NCBI GenBank assembly: GCA_016716715.1
Contig: JADJVE010000005.1
Span: forward strand, 1 to 64,000
Length of the DNA: 64,000 bases
Source of the DNA: Acidobacteriota bacterium
Lineage (GTDB): Bacteria > Acidobacteriota > Thermoanaerobaculia > UBA5066
Direction: 5' to 3'
Every line of letters begins with the position of its first letter. Positions within the stretch are counted from its first letter, which is position 1. This document shows, piece by piece, positions 51,815-60,507 of this stretch. A program made the translations under genes and the position numbers. Under the pieces are notes generated by a model. The model worked only from the letters and a program-made list of their open reading frames with translations. It did not search any database and was not told where the DNA came from.

Positions 51815-52749
51815 GCGTCCCGCGAAAGGTCTCGGTCGTCGTGCCCGTTTACAACGAGGAGGCGAACCTCCCGCTGCTTCTCCCGCGGCTCCTGCCGGTC
51901 CTCGCGGGCATGGGCCGTCCGTACGAAATCGTCTTCGTGGACGACGGCTCGCGCGACCGCTCGCTCGAGATCCTCAAGGCCGCCGCCGCCGCGAACCCGG
52001 GGGCCGTCAAGGTCGTCGAGCTCGTCCGGAACGCGGGCCAGCACATGGCGATCCTCGCGGCCTTCACGGCGACGGACGGCGAGTACGTCATCACGCTGGA
52101 CGCGGACCTCCAGAACCCGCCCGAGGAGATCCCGAAGGTCGTCGCGGCCATGGACGCCGGACACGACGTCGTCGGGACGATCCGCCAGAACCGGCAGGAC
52201 ACCTTCTTCCGCCGCGCGGCGTCGCGTCTCGTGAACCGGACCACGGCCGCCATCACGGGGATGAGGCTGAACGACTACGGCTGCATGCTCCGCGGCTACC
52301 ACCGGGACGTCGTGGACGTCATGTCCGCCTCGGACGAGGCCGCGACGTTCATCCCGGCTCTCGCCCAGCAGTACGCCCGGCGGCCGGTGGAGATCCCCGT
52401 CGCCCACGCCGAGCGCACGGCGGGCGAGTCGAAGTATTCTCTCTACAAGCTCGTGCGCCTGAACTTCGACCTCATGACCGGCTTTTCCGTCGTCCCGCTG
52501 CAGGTCTTCGGGCTGCTGGGCTTCGTGACGGCCGTCTCCGGGGTCGCGTTCGGCGTCTTCCTCCTCGTCCGCCGGATCGTGGTCGGAGCCGAGGTGGACG
52601 GCGTGTTCACGCTGTTCGCGCTCGCCTTCGTCGTCATGGGCGTCCTGATGGCCGGAATCGGGATCGTCGGCGAGTACGTGGGCCGCATCTACCAGCAGGT
52701 GCGCGGCCGGCCGCGCTTCCTCATCCGGAAGGTGTGGGGGGCGAACTGA
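51811..52749 (+). CDS. arnC: ArnC-like undecaprenyl-phosphate glycosyltransferase (GT2)
   Basis: 312 residues. GT2 domain with VVVPVYNEEANLPLLLPRLL, IVFVDDGSRDRSLEIL, GQHMAILAAFTATDGEYVIT, LDADLQNPPEEIPKV and NDYGCMLRGYHRDVVDVM; two C-terminal membrane helices (VFGLLGFVTAVSGVAFGVFL, FVVMGVLMAGIGIVGEYVGR). It should move 4-formamido-arabinose from UDP to undecaprenyl phosphate at the inner membrane. Position immediately before the split arnA genes and arnD supports the call. Confidence 0.9.
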   Translation: MSVPRKVSVVVPVYNEEANLPLLLPRLLPVLAGMGRPYEIVFVDDGSRDRSLEILKAAAAANPGAVKVVELVRNAGQHMAILAAFTATDGEYVITLDADLQNPPEEIPKVVAAMDAGHDVVGTIRQNRQDTFFRRAASRLVNRTTAAITGMRLNDYGCMLRGYHRDVVDVMSASDEAATFIPALAQQYARRPVEIPVAHAERTAGESKYSLYKLVRLNFDLMTGFSVVPLQVFGLLGFVTAVSGVAFGVFLLVRRIVVGAEVDGVFTLFALAFVVMGVLMAGIGIVGEYVGRIYQQVRGRPRFLIRKVWGAN

Positions 52750-53693
52750 TGGGCGGCCTCGTCGTCTGCGCGTACTCGGACGTCGGCTACAAGTGTCTCG
52801 AGTGGCTCTTCGACCAGGGCGAGAGCGTGCGCCTCGTGTTCACGCACGCCGACACGCCCGGCGAGGAGCGGTGGTTCGGCTCCGTGGCGGACCTCGCGCG
52901 AAAGCACGGCCTCGAGCCGCGCGTCGTGGCCGACCTGAACGACCCGGCCGACGAGGAACGGATCCGCGCCGTGCAGCCGGACTTCCTGTTCTCGTTCTAC
53001 TTCAAGAAGATGATCCCGGAGCGCGTCCTCTCGGTGCCGAAGATGGGCGCCCTGAACATGCACGGCTCCGTCCTCCCCGCGTTCCGCGGCCGTTCGCCCG
53101 TGAACTGGGCGATCCTGAAGGGCGCGACGGAGACGGGCGCGTCGCTCCACTACATGACGGGCAAGCCGGACGCCGGCGACCTCGTGGACTTCGAGCGCGT
53201 GAAAATCGGGCCCGACGACGACATCCTCGGTGTCTCGCGCCGCGTGGGCGACGCGGCCGTCTCGGTGCTCGCGCGCGCGATGCCGAAGCTCAAGGCCGGC
53301 ACGGCGCCGCACGTGCCGCTCGACCTCGCGAAGGGGAGCTACTTCGGCGGGCGCAAGCCCGAGGACGGCGAGATCGACTGGACGAAGAGCGCGAAGGAGA
53401 TCCACGACCTCGTCCGCGCCGTGACGAAGCCGTGGCCGGGGGCGTTCACGGACGTGTTCGGGAAGACCGTCACGATCTGGAAGACGCGCCCCGCGCCGTA
53501 CCTGGGGCACGACGTCTTCCCGGGGAAGGTCGAGCTGACCGAGAGCTCCGTCGTCGTCTACGCGGGCGACGACCGGACGCTCGAGATCCTCGCCGCGCGT
53601 CCGGAAGGCGGGATGGATCTCGACGCCGCCGGCTTCCGCGATTGGCTCGTCCGGCCGTCCGGCATCTTTCCGCGCGTAAAGGAAGACACATGA
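52749..53693 (+). CDS. UDP-Ara4N formyltransferase, the N-terminal half of ArnA as a separate gene
   Basis: 314 residues. Formyltransferase core: LNMHGSVLPAFRGRSPVNWA (His/Asn catalytic pair), THADTPGEERWFGSV and GASLHYMTGKPDAGDLVD, then a small C-terminal beta domain. Length matches residues 1-304 of the fused E. coli ArnA. It formylates UDP-L-Ara4N with N10-formyl-THF. Starts at 52749 with TGATG overlap on arnC. The following gene is the other half of ArnA. Confidence 0.9.
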   Translation: MGGLVVCAYSDVGYKCLEWLFDQGESVRLVFTHADTPGEERWFGSVADLARKHGLEPRVVADLNDPADEERIRAVQPDFLFSFYFKKMIPERVLSVPKMGALNMHGSVLPAFRGRSPVNWAILKGATETGASLHYMTGKPDAGDLVDFERVKIGPDDDILGVSRRVGDAAVSVLARAMPKLKAGTAPHVPLDLAKGSYFGGRKPEDGEIDWTKSAKEIHDLVRAVTKPWPGAFTDVFGKTVTIWKTRPAPYLGHDVFPGKVELTESSVVVYAGDDRTLEILAARPEGGMDLDAAGFRDWLVRPSGIFPRVKEDT

Positions 53694-54721
53694 GAGTCCT
53701 GATCCTGGGAGTGAACGGATTCATCGGAAACGCCCTCACGCGGCGGATCCTCACGACGACAGACTGGGAGGTGTTCGGCCTCGACGTCGGCAGCGAGCGG
53801 ATCGAGGAGTTCCTCGGCGAGAAGCGCTTCCGCTTCCTCGAGGGCGACATCTCGATCAACCGCGAGTGGATCGAGTACCACGTCAAGAAGTGCGACGTCG
53901 TCCTGCCGCTCGTCGCGATCGCGACGCCCGCGACGTACGTGAAGAACCCGCTCTCCGTCTTCGAGCTCGACTTCGAGGAGAACCTCCGGATCATCAAGAT
54001 GGCGGGCAAGTACGGCAAACGCGTCGTCTTCCCGTCCACGTCCGAGGTCTACGGGATGTGCCCGGACAAGGAGTTCGACGAGGACCGCTCGCCGCTCGTC
54101 TACGGGCCGATCGCCAAGCCGCGCTGGATCTACTCGGCGTCCAAGCAGCTCCTCGACCGCGTCATCTCCGCGATGGGGACGGCGCAGGGCCTCCAGTACA
54201 CGCTCTTCAGGCCCTTCAACTGGTACGGCCCGCACCTCGACAACGTGGACGCCCCGAAGGAAGGGTCGAGCCGTGTTTTGACGCAGTTCCTCCACAACAT
54301 CCTCTACGGCGTCCCGATCAAGCTCGTCGACGGCGGCGCCCAGCGCCGCTGCTTCACGTACATCGAGGACGGGATCGACGGCCTCATGACCATCCTCGAG
54401 AACCCGAAGGGGAAGGCCGACAGCCAGATCTTCAACCTCGGGAACCCGTCCGCCGACCTCTCGATCGAGACCCTCGCGCACGCGCTGATCGACACCGTCG
54501 CCACGTACCCGAAATTCGCGGCCGCGGCGAAGAAGACGCGGATCGTGAAGGTCACGTCGAAGCAGTACTACGGCGAGGGCTACCAGGACATCACGACGCG
54601 CGTCCCGTCTGTCGCGAAGGCGAAGAGGCTTCTCGGGTGGACGCCGAAGACGGACTTCCCGACGGGCCTGAAGAAAACGCTCGACTTCTACCTGAAGGGG
54701 CGCAAGCCGCCCGAAGTGTGA
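53690..54721 (+). CDS. UDP-glucuronic acid oxidative decarboxylase, the C-terminal half of ArnA as a separate gene
   Basis: 343 residues, extended SDR. Rossmann motif LILGVNGFIGNALTRRIL, LVAIATPATYVKNPLSVFEL, catalytic PSTSEVYGMC and YSASKQLLDRVI, then FRPFNWYGPHLDN and RCFTYIEDGIDGLMTILENP. This matches the ArnA dehydrogenase/decarboxylase half (about residues 305-660 in E. coli). It converts UDP-GlcA to UDP-4-keto-pentose. The ATG overlaps the formyltransferase stop (ATGA), so the halves stay co-translated although unfused. ArnB, the next enzyme, is not in the window. Confidence 0.91.
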   Translation: MRVLILGVNGFIGNALTRRILTTTDWEVFGLDVGSERIEEFLGEKRFRFLEGDISINREWIEYHVKKCDVVLPLVAIATPATYVKNPLSVFELDFEENLRIIKMAGKYGKRVVFPSTSEVYGMCPDKEFDEDRSPLVYGPIAKPRWIYSASKQLLDRVISAMGTAQGLQYTLFRPFNWYGPHLDNVDAPKEGSSRVLTQFLHNILYGVPIKLVDGGAQRRCFTYIEDGIDGLMTILENPKGKADSQIFNLGNPSADLSIETLAHALIDTVATYPKFAAAAKKTRIVKVTSKQYYGEGYQDITTRVPSVAKAKRLLGWTPKTDFPTGLKKTLDFYLKGRKPPEV

Positions 54722-55721
54722 GCGGTCCGCGCCTCGCCCTCAAGGTCGACGTCGACACGTACCGGGGCACGCTCGAGGGCGTGCCGCGTCTCCTCGACCT
54801 CTTCGCGAAGGAGGGCGTGAAGGCGACGTTCTTCTTCTCGCTCGGCCCCGACACGAGCGGCAAGGCGATCAAGCGCATCTTCCGGAAGGGCTTCGTGAAG
54901 AAAGTTCTCTCCGCGAGCCCGGCGGCGTCGTACGGGCTGAAGACGATGCTCTACGGGACGCTCCTGCCCGCGCCGGACATCGGCGGGCGGCCGGAGACGG
55001 TCGCGCGCATGCGCGAGGCCGCGAAGGCCGGCCACTCCGTCGGCATCCACGCGTGGGATCACATCGACTGGCACGACCATCTCCCGCGGATGACGCGCGG
55101 CGAGATCGAGGCCGTCGTCGCGAAGGAGCACGCGCGCTTCCTCGAGATCTTCGGCGCGCCCGCCGCGTTCCAGGCGGCGCCGGGCTGGACGGCAACGCCG
55201 CTTTCCGTCGAGGTCCAGGAGGCGCACGGCATCCTCGCGACGTCGGACACGCGCGGCGGCGAGCCTTTCCACGCGCTGCGGGCGGACGGCACGCCGAGCC
55301 GTGTGCTGGAAATTCCGTCGACGCTGCCGACGCTGGACGAGCTGCTCGCCCTCCCGCTCCGTGGCGCCGGGACTCAGGCGGATAAGGCCTGCGAATTTCT
55401 TCGAATGAGTGTGAGAGAGGAAGGGGCGGCGGGGAGCGGAGGCGCGGTGCGGGGGCCGGCCCGCTGCACGTCCATTCCATCCACACGGAGATCGAGGGCG
55501 CCGCCTCGTTCCACGACTGGTTCGCCGAGCAGGTCGCCGCGTGGAAGAGCGACGGCGTTCGCTTTCTCACCTTCGAAGAAATTTGCAGACCCTTGCTCTC
55601 TGCTTCCGCGCCTGCAAGCGCGGAGAGGGAGCAAATCGATATCCCGATCAAGGCTCTCTCGTGGACGACGCTTCCGGGGCGGGCGACGCCGGTCGCGACT
55701 GGGGCATCATCCGCCGCATGA
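54718..55721 (+). CDS. arnD: ArnD-like polysaccharide deacetylase (deformylase), with one frameshift
   Basis: GTG at 54718 overlaps the previous stop. NodB-fold deacetylase: LALKVDVDTYRGTLEGVPRL (Asp11, Asp13), FFFSLGPDTSGKAIKRI, SVGIHAWDHIDWHDHL (His111, His115), AAPGWTATPLSVEVQEA. It follows ArnD of E. coli closely. The frame is lost in the G run 55451-55455: one missing G separates GSGGAVRG from the conserved PLHVHSIHTEIEGAASFHDW, which runs on to DGVRFLTFEEICRPLL and the TGA at 55719. Without the correction this frame reads into the next membrane gene. Repeat copies flank the break (55391-55420 and 55562-55585). Role: removes the formyl group from undecaprenyl-P-Ara4FN. Confidence 0.85.
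55391..55420 (+). repeat. Dispersed AT-rich repeat, copy G
   Basis: CGAATTTCTTCGAATGAGTG then TGAGAGAGG, encoding CEFLRMSVREE in arnD. It begins the same way as copies D and H. Confidence 0.55.
55562..55585 (-). repeat. Dispersed AT-rich repeat, copy H
   Basis: Minus strand AAATTTCTTCGAAGGTGAGA then AAG. It faces copy G across 140 bases of arnD and encodes FLTFEEI. Confidence 0.6.
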
Positions 55722-56176
55722 AGAGCCTCCAGGAGACCTACGGCCAGAACACGGTCTGCTTCGGCTGTGGCCCCTCGAACCCGAAGGGCCTCCAGATCCG
55801 GAGCTTCGCCGAGGGCGACGAGGTCGTCGCGACGTGGCAGGCCGAGCCGCACCACCTCGCGTTCGAGGGCGTCGTGAACGGCGGGATCCTCGGCGCGCTC
55901 CTCGACTGCCACAGCAACTGGACGGCCGCGTGGCACCTCATGCAGAAGGCCGGGGACGGGGTGCTGCCCTCGACGGTCACCGCGGACTTCCACGTCGTGC
56001 TCAAGCGACCGACGCCGATCAAGGAGCCCCTCCACCTGAAGGCGCGCGTCGTCGAATCGACGGCGGACCGCGCCGTCGTCGAGGCGACGATCGAGGCGGG
56101 CGGCAAGGTCACGGCGACGTGCCGCGGCACGTTCGTCGCGGTGAAGGAAGGGCACCCGGCGTTCCACCGCTGGTGA
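55718..56176 (+). CDS. Hotdog-fold thioesterase (PaaI-like)
   Basis: 152 residues from the ATG at 55718 (ATGA overlap with arnD). NTVCFGCGPSNPKGLQIRSF starts the domain; FEGVVNGGILGALLDCHSNW is the hotdog helix with the catalytic-region Gly-Gly, and VTADFHVVLKRPTPIKEPLH the central strand. Probable acyl-CoA thioesterase; substrate unknown. Overlaps the next start (GTGA). Confidence 0.82.
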   Translation: MKSLQETYGQNTVCFGCGPSNPKGLQIRSFAEGDEVVATWQAEPHHLAFEGVVNGGILGALLDCHSNWTAAWHLMQKAGDGVLPSTVTADFHVVLKRPTPIKEPLHLKARVVESTADRAVVEATIEAGGKVTATCRGTFVAVKEGHPAFHRW

Positions 56177-57537
56177 CCGGCGCCGACGCGTCCGCCGCGC
56201 CCCCGTCGCGCGCGTTCGTCGCGCTCTTCTTCCTTCTCGTCCTCGCCGCGCTCCTCTTCTCGGACAAGGGCCAGATCGCGGGCGACGGCGGCGTCCGCTG
56301 GCGGGCGCTCGTCGCCCTCGCCGACGACGGGCATCTCACGCCCGACCGCTACACGCTCGAGATGCCGATCCTCGCGACGCCGCTCTGGGCGGCGGGCGTG
56401 GCGGCGGCCCGTGCCGCGGGCGAGACGGGCCCGGCCCGGCTCGAGACGATCGGCCGCGTCGTCCAGCGGTTCAACAAGCTCGTCGCGTTCGCGATCGCCG
56501 TCTGGCTTTTCCGGCGCCTGAGACGCCTCGGCCTCGGCGAGAGAGGCGCTGCAGGAGGCGTTCTGTGCCTTCTCTTTGCGAGTCTCCTGATCCCTCATTC
56601 GAAGGATTTCTACTCCGAGGGTTTGTGGACGTTTCTCTCGTGCGTGGCGCTCGGCCTCCTCGCGGATGGGGCGGAGCGGACGCGTCGTGGCGACGCCGTC
56701 CTCCTCGTCTCGACGGCGCTCGCGATTCCGCTGAATCCGCTCCTTCTTCCTGTGATCTTCGTGACATCCGCCATGCTGTTTTTCTCAGAAGGTGATGAGG
56801 GGCGATCCGCTGCGCGCCGGGGTGCGGTTCTCGCTTCGGCCGGCGCCGCCCTGGGTCTTGGTCTCGCGATTTCTGAGAACCTCTTCCGCCGCGGTGCGCT
56901 CCTCGATTTCGGTTATGCGGGAGAAGGTTTCACGGCACCCTTTTTCGAAGGATTCTTCGGCCAGCTCTTTTCCCCGGCGCGCGGCGCCGTCTTCTACCTT
57001 CCGATGTTCTTCGTCGGCTTCGTCCTCGCCGTGCGCGGCGCGACGCCGGAGGTGCGGCGCTTCGCGCGCGCCGGGACCGCATTCGGCGTTCTCCTCGTCC
57101 TCGCGTACTCGAAGTGGTTCGCATGGCACGGGATGACGTACTGGGGGCCCCGCTTCCTCCTGCCGCTCTCGATTCTCGGAGCCGCGTTCTTCGCGCTCGC
57201 GTGGACGGAGTTCTCCCGGCCGACGGCGCGGGCGATCCTCGTCGTCCTCCTCGCGCTCTCGTACGTGGCGTACAAGGCCGGCGTCGGCGTCGGCGTCACC
57301 CCGCTGCGCGCGTGCCTTCTGCCGGACGCGGCGCAACTCTCGTGCTACTGGGACTGGGCGCGAATGCCGCTCTCCTCGTGGCTGTCACCGCGGGACCTCG
57401 CGTCGATGCTGTCCCATCGCTCGACGGCGGTGGAGGCCGGGACGCTCGTCCTCTTCGCCGTCCTCGTGGTCCTCACGGGGCGAGGTCGATCACGACGCGC
57501 GATTTCCCCGCCGGAACCGGCACCCCGATCAGGTTGA
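56173..57537 (+). CDS. GT-C-like polytopic membrane protein, possible glycosyltransferase
   Basis: 454 residues from a GTG, with about ten membrane helices. GDGGVRWRALVALADDGHLT in the first loop and AWHGMTYWGPRFLLPLSILG late in the sequence match the layout of uncharacterised GT39/GT-C-type mannosyl- or arabinosyltransferases of high-GC bacteria, but the canonical Asp-Glu motif is not obvious. FFSEGDEGRSAARRG is encoded by repeat copy I at 56778-56802. The 3' end overlaps the convergent gene by 65 bases. Confidence 0.72.
   Translation: MTGADASAAPPSRAFVALFFLLVLAALLFSDKGQIAGDGGVRWRALVALADDGHLTPDRYTLEMPILATPLWAAGVAAARAAGETGPARLETIGRVVQRFNKLVAFAIAVWLFRRLRRLGLGERGAAGGVLCLLFASLLIPHSKDFYSEGLWTFLSCVALGLLADGAERTRRGDAVLLVSTALAIPLNPLLLPVIFVTSAMLFFSEGDEGRSAARRGAVLASAGAALGLGLAISENLFRRGALLDFGYAGEGFTAPFFEGFFGQLFSPARGAVFYLPMFFVGFVLAVRGATPEVRRFARAGTAFGVLLVLAYSKWFAWHGMTYWGPRFLLPLSILGAAFFALAWTEFSRPTARAILVVLLALSYVAYKAGVGVGVTPLRACLLPDAAQLSCYWDWARMPLSSWLSPRDLASMLSHRSTAVEAGTLVLFAVLVVLTGRGRSRRAISPPEPAPRSG
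56778..56802 (+). repeat. Dispersed AT-rich repeat, copy I
   Basis: TTTTTCTCAGAAGGTGATGA then GGGG, encoding FFSEGDEG in the GT-C-like gene. The downstream GC-rich stretch also resembles the one after copy F. Confidence 0.6.
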
Positions 57538-59758
57538 GGTCGGCGGCGTAGACGGTCGCGGGCTTTCCGTTTACGGTCGCCGTGACGCGCGGCGTGAAGC
57601 TCCGGTCGACGCGCAGGATCGCCGCACGCGCTCCCGAGGTCTCGACGACGAGCCGGTCCGCGCCGTTCTCGATGACCGTCACGTCGGCCGAGGCGTCGCG
57701 CACCGCCGACGCGACGGACGCGGCGTCCTTCGCGTGCACGACGACGTCCGTCGCCGGGTCGAACCCGGCGTCCTCGAACGCGGAGACGGTCGCGCTGATG
57801 GAGTCCGCGACGACGACCCGTCCCGCGCGCCGAAGACCGGGCAGCGGATCCGTCACGCGCCAGAGCGTGACGGGGACTCCCGCGGAGCCTTCCACGTAGA
57901 CCGGCGCGAGGCCGGGCGTCTCCGCCGGGACGTCGGCCGCGATCACGGCGTGGACGCCGGCGGCGCGCAGCCACTTCAGGCGGCGGTCCCACGGCGCCTG
58001 CTTCACGACGTCGGACGCATAGCGGTTCAGGATCGTGTAGCTGCCGTCGGGGTCGGGGTCCCAGGCGTAGACGAGGCCGTGGGGCGCGCCCGACAGCGCC
58101 CAGCCCTGACGCGCCTGCGCGAGCGCGAGGTCGAGGATTCCTCCGGTCTCGACGCGGCCCTGTGCTCCGCGCCGGACGGCGTCGAAGTCTTTCCCGGCGC
58201 GCTCGAAGACGCGGCCCCCGAGCACGGCCGCGCGGGCGACGAGCGGCGACGGCTCCATGAAGATCGACGACGGGACGCGGGGGATCGCCGCGGGCGCGTA
58301 CGCCAGCAGCGAGACCGCCGCCGAGGCGAGGAGCAGCCCCTGGCCGCGGGCATCGCGCGCCCCGCGCGCAAGGAGGAGCCCGAGGACGGCGAGACCGGCG
58401 CCGGCGAGCGCCGCCTCGGAGGGAATCCGCTGGAGGACGGGAGCGAGGACGACGCCGGGGGGCGACGCCCACGCGGGATCCCAGAGGCGCACGAGAACGG
58501 CGAAGACCGTCCGCGGCGAAAGGCGCGCGACGATCGCGAGGACGCCGAAGAGCACGGCGAGCCCGAGGAGCGTTCGAGAGGCGCGCCGCCGGAAGCGCGG
58601 CACCGCGTCCTCGACGAGGAGGCGGTCGACCCCGAACGCGGCCAGGGCGGCGAGCGCCATCGTGAAGGGCAGGAGCGCTTTCACCGGGTAGCGCAGGACG
58701 TGGAGGGCCGGCAGCGCCTCGTAGGCGGCGCGGGCTCCGGGCAGCCACGGTGTGAACGAGGCGAGGAGCGCCACCGCCGCGGTCCCGATCCAGAAGCGCG
58801 CCTCGGAGCGGCGCGCGGAGAGGACGAAGACGAGCGCGAGCGCGAGCGGGACGACGCCGAAGGAGAGCGACGCGTGGTAGGGCGGGTTTCCCTGCGTGAC
58901 GGCGAAGCCCCAGAAGCCGCCCGAAACGACGCGCGAGGGGTCGCCGAAGAGCTGGGGGAACGGCGTCTCGAGGAGGCGCAGCGGGTGGAACCCGACGGCC
59001 GCGAACTCCGACCACGAGAAGCCGCGGACGCGCCGCGACGCGAAGACGGACGCCTTCCAGACCTCGAGGAGCCACGGCGACACGAGGAGGGCCGCCACGA
59101 GGCCGCCGCCGAGCAGAGCGCCCGTGCCGCGCAGGCGCGCCGGCCCCGGTCCGCGCACTGCGTACGCGAGGGCGAGGAGCAGCGCGAGCGCCGCGAGGGC
59201 GGGCTCGCCTCCGAGAACGAGGAGAGAGGCCGCGAAGGCGACGACGAGCCCGGCGCGCGCCGTGGCGCGGGAGGTCTCGGCGGCCCGGGCGCGCGCGACG
59301 GCGAAGAGGAGCCACGGCGCCCACGCGAGCGTCGTTGCGGCATTCAGGAACGCGGCGGAGGAGAGGACGAAGCCCGAAAGGCCCCACGCGAGGGCTCCGA
59401 CGAGCGCCGCCTCCTGCGAGCGCACTTCCGTGCGCAGGAAGAGATACGCGCCGAGGAGCCCGAGGCCGAGGTGGAGGAGGAGCTGGACGCCGAGCCACCG
59501 CGGTGCGGCCGGGAACGGGTACGCGAGGACGAGGTTCGGGTTTCCGCGGTACGCCTGCCCGAAGGACGCCGCCGGGTTGAGCTTCGCGGGGCCGAGCGCG
59601 GAGGCAAGGGCGCGGGAGGGACGCTGCGTCGTGCCGATGTCGCGGTACGCGGGCGTGGACGCGCCCGTCAGGAGGTCGCGGTGCGTCAGGAGCGCGGCGG
59701 CCGCGAGGAGGAGCGCCGCCGCGTGCGCGGGCCCCGGCGCGAAGCGCCGACCGCTCAC
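57473..59758 (-). CDS. YfhO-like large membrane protein, putative glycosyltransferase
   Basis: 761 residues from a GTG overlapping the stop of the GT2 gene (GTGA). About twelve helices in the first 550 residues, then a soluble C-terminal region of about 200 residues (LYAWDPDPDGSYTILNRYAS, VENGADRL-like beta strands). Features are the RGNPNLVLAYPFPAAPRWLG region, SGFWGFAVTQGNPPYHASLS and ALHVLRYPVKALLPFTMALA, which recall YfhO-family proteins (GT-C fold, glycosylation of wall polymers in Firmicutes). Likely adds sugars on the periplasmic side using a lipid-linked donor. Confidence 0.8.
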   Translation of the reverse strand: MSGRRFAPGPAHAAALLLAAAALLTHRDLLTGASTPAYRDIGTTQRPSRALASALGPAKLNPAASFGQAYRGNPNLVLAYPFPAAPRWLGVQLLLHLGLGLLGAYLFLRTEVRSQEAALVGALAWGLSGFVLSSAAFLNAATTLAWAPWLLFAVARARAAETSRATARAGLVVAFAASLLVLGGEPALAALALLLALAYAVRGPGPARLRGTGALLGGGLVAALLVSPWLLEVWKASVFASRRVRGFSWSEFAAVGFHPLRLLETPFPQLFGDPSRVVSGGFWGFAVTQGNPPYHASLSFGVVPLALALVFVLSARRSEARFWIGTAAVALLASFTPWLPGARAAYEALPALHVLRYPVKALLPFTMALAALAAFGVDRLLVEDAVPRFRRRASRTLLGLAVLFGVLAIVARLSPRTVFAVLVRLWDPAWASPPGVVLAPVLQRIPSEAALAGAGLAVLGLLLARGARDARGQGLLLASAAVSLLAYAPAAIPRVPSSIFMEPSPLVARAAVLGGRVFERAGKDFDAVRRGAQGRVETGGILDLALAQARQGWALSGAPHGLVYAWDPDPDGSYTILNRYASDVVKQAPWDRRLKWLRAAGVHAVIAADVPAETPGLAPVYVEGSAGVPVTLWRVTDPLPGLRRAGRVVVADSISATVSAFEDAGFDPATDVVVHAKDAASVASAVRDASADVTVIENGADRLVVETSGARAAILRVDRSFTPRVTATVNGKPATVYAADLNLIGVPVPAGKSRVVIDLAP

Positions 59759-60498
59759 GTGAAGAGGGGGTCTTTCCGCCAGCCCCACTTGTTCATCTTG
59801 AATCGCGCCATGACCCAGAGGATCGACAGGCCGTAGATGCACGAGCGCCGGAAGCTGATCTGCGACGCGTCGTCGAAGTAGCGCGTCACGATCGGGACCT
59901 CGCGGATGCGCATCCCCTTCCAGATCCCCGCCGCGATGATCTCCGTGTCGAACACGAAGTCGTCGGAGAACGCGGAGAGGTTCACGGTCTCGAGGTACTT
60001 CCGGGAATAGGCGCGCAGCCCGGAGTGGTACTCGGTGAGGTAGAGGTAGAACGTCGCGTTCTCGATCGCCGTCAGGAAGATGTTCGCGAGGTACTTCCAC
60101 TTCGGCATGCCGCCCTCGAGGGGCCGCCCGCCGAGCATCCGGCTCCCGAACATCGCGTCCTCGAGCCCCTCGGCGATCGGGCGCACGAGCTCGGGCAGGA
60201 CGGACGCGTCGTACTGGTGGTCGGGGTGGACCATCACGCAGATGTCCGCCCCGCGCGCGAGCGCCGTGGCGTAGCAGGTCTTCTGGTTCCCGCCGTAGCC
60301 CGTGTTCCGGTCGTGGACGACGACGTGGACGCCGGGAATCGCGCGCGCGACCTCGACGGTGCGGTCCGTCGAACCGTCGTCCACGAGGATGACGTCGTCA
60401 ACCCACTCCTTCGGGATCTCGTGAAAAGTCGAGTGCAGCGTCTTCTCCGCGTTGTAGGCGGGCATCACGACCGCGACGCGCTTGCCGAAGACGGGCAC
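59755..60498 (-). CDS. DPM1-like GT2 glycosyltransferase
   Basis: 247 residues from a GTG. VAVVMPAYNAEKTLHSTFHE, ILVDDGSTDRTVEVARAI, GYGGNQKTCYATALARGADI, VMVHPDHQYDASVLPELVRP (the DxD equivalent is HPDHQ) and YLTEYHSGLRAYSRKYLETV are the polyprenyl-phosphate mannosyl/glucosyltransferase pattern. No C-terminal membrane helices except one short segment. It probably makes the polyprenyl-phospho-sugar used by the neighbouring GT-C proteins; its stop overlaps the YfhO-like start. Confidence 0.88.
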   Translation of the reverse strand: MPVFGKRVAVVMPAYNAEKTLHSTFHEIPKEWVDDVILVDDGSTDRTVEVARAIPGVHVVVHDRNTGYGGNQKTCYATALARGADICVMVHPDHQYDASVLPELVRPIAEGLEDAMFGSRMLGGRPLEGGMPKWKYLANIFLTAIENATFYLYLTEYHSGLRAYSRKYLETVNLSAFSDDFVFDTEIIAAGIWKGMRIREVPIVTRYFDDASQISFRRSCIYGLSILWVMARFKMNKWGWRKDPLFT

Positions 60499-60507
60499 TC
60501 CGGGATT

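Noticed and set aside
56937..56958. TTTTTCGAAGGATTCTTCGG as a further repeat copy
   Set aside because: It matches only the TTCGAAGG part and encodes an ordinary PFFEGFFGQ membrane-edge segment.
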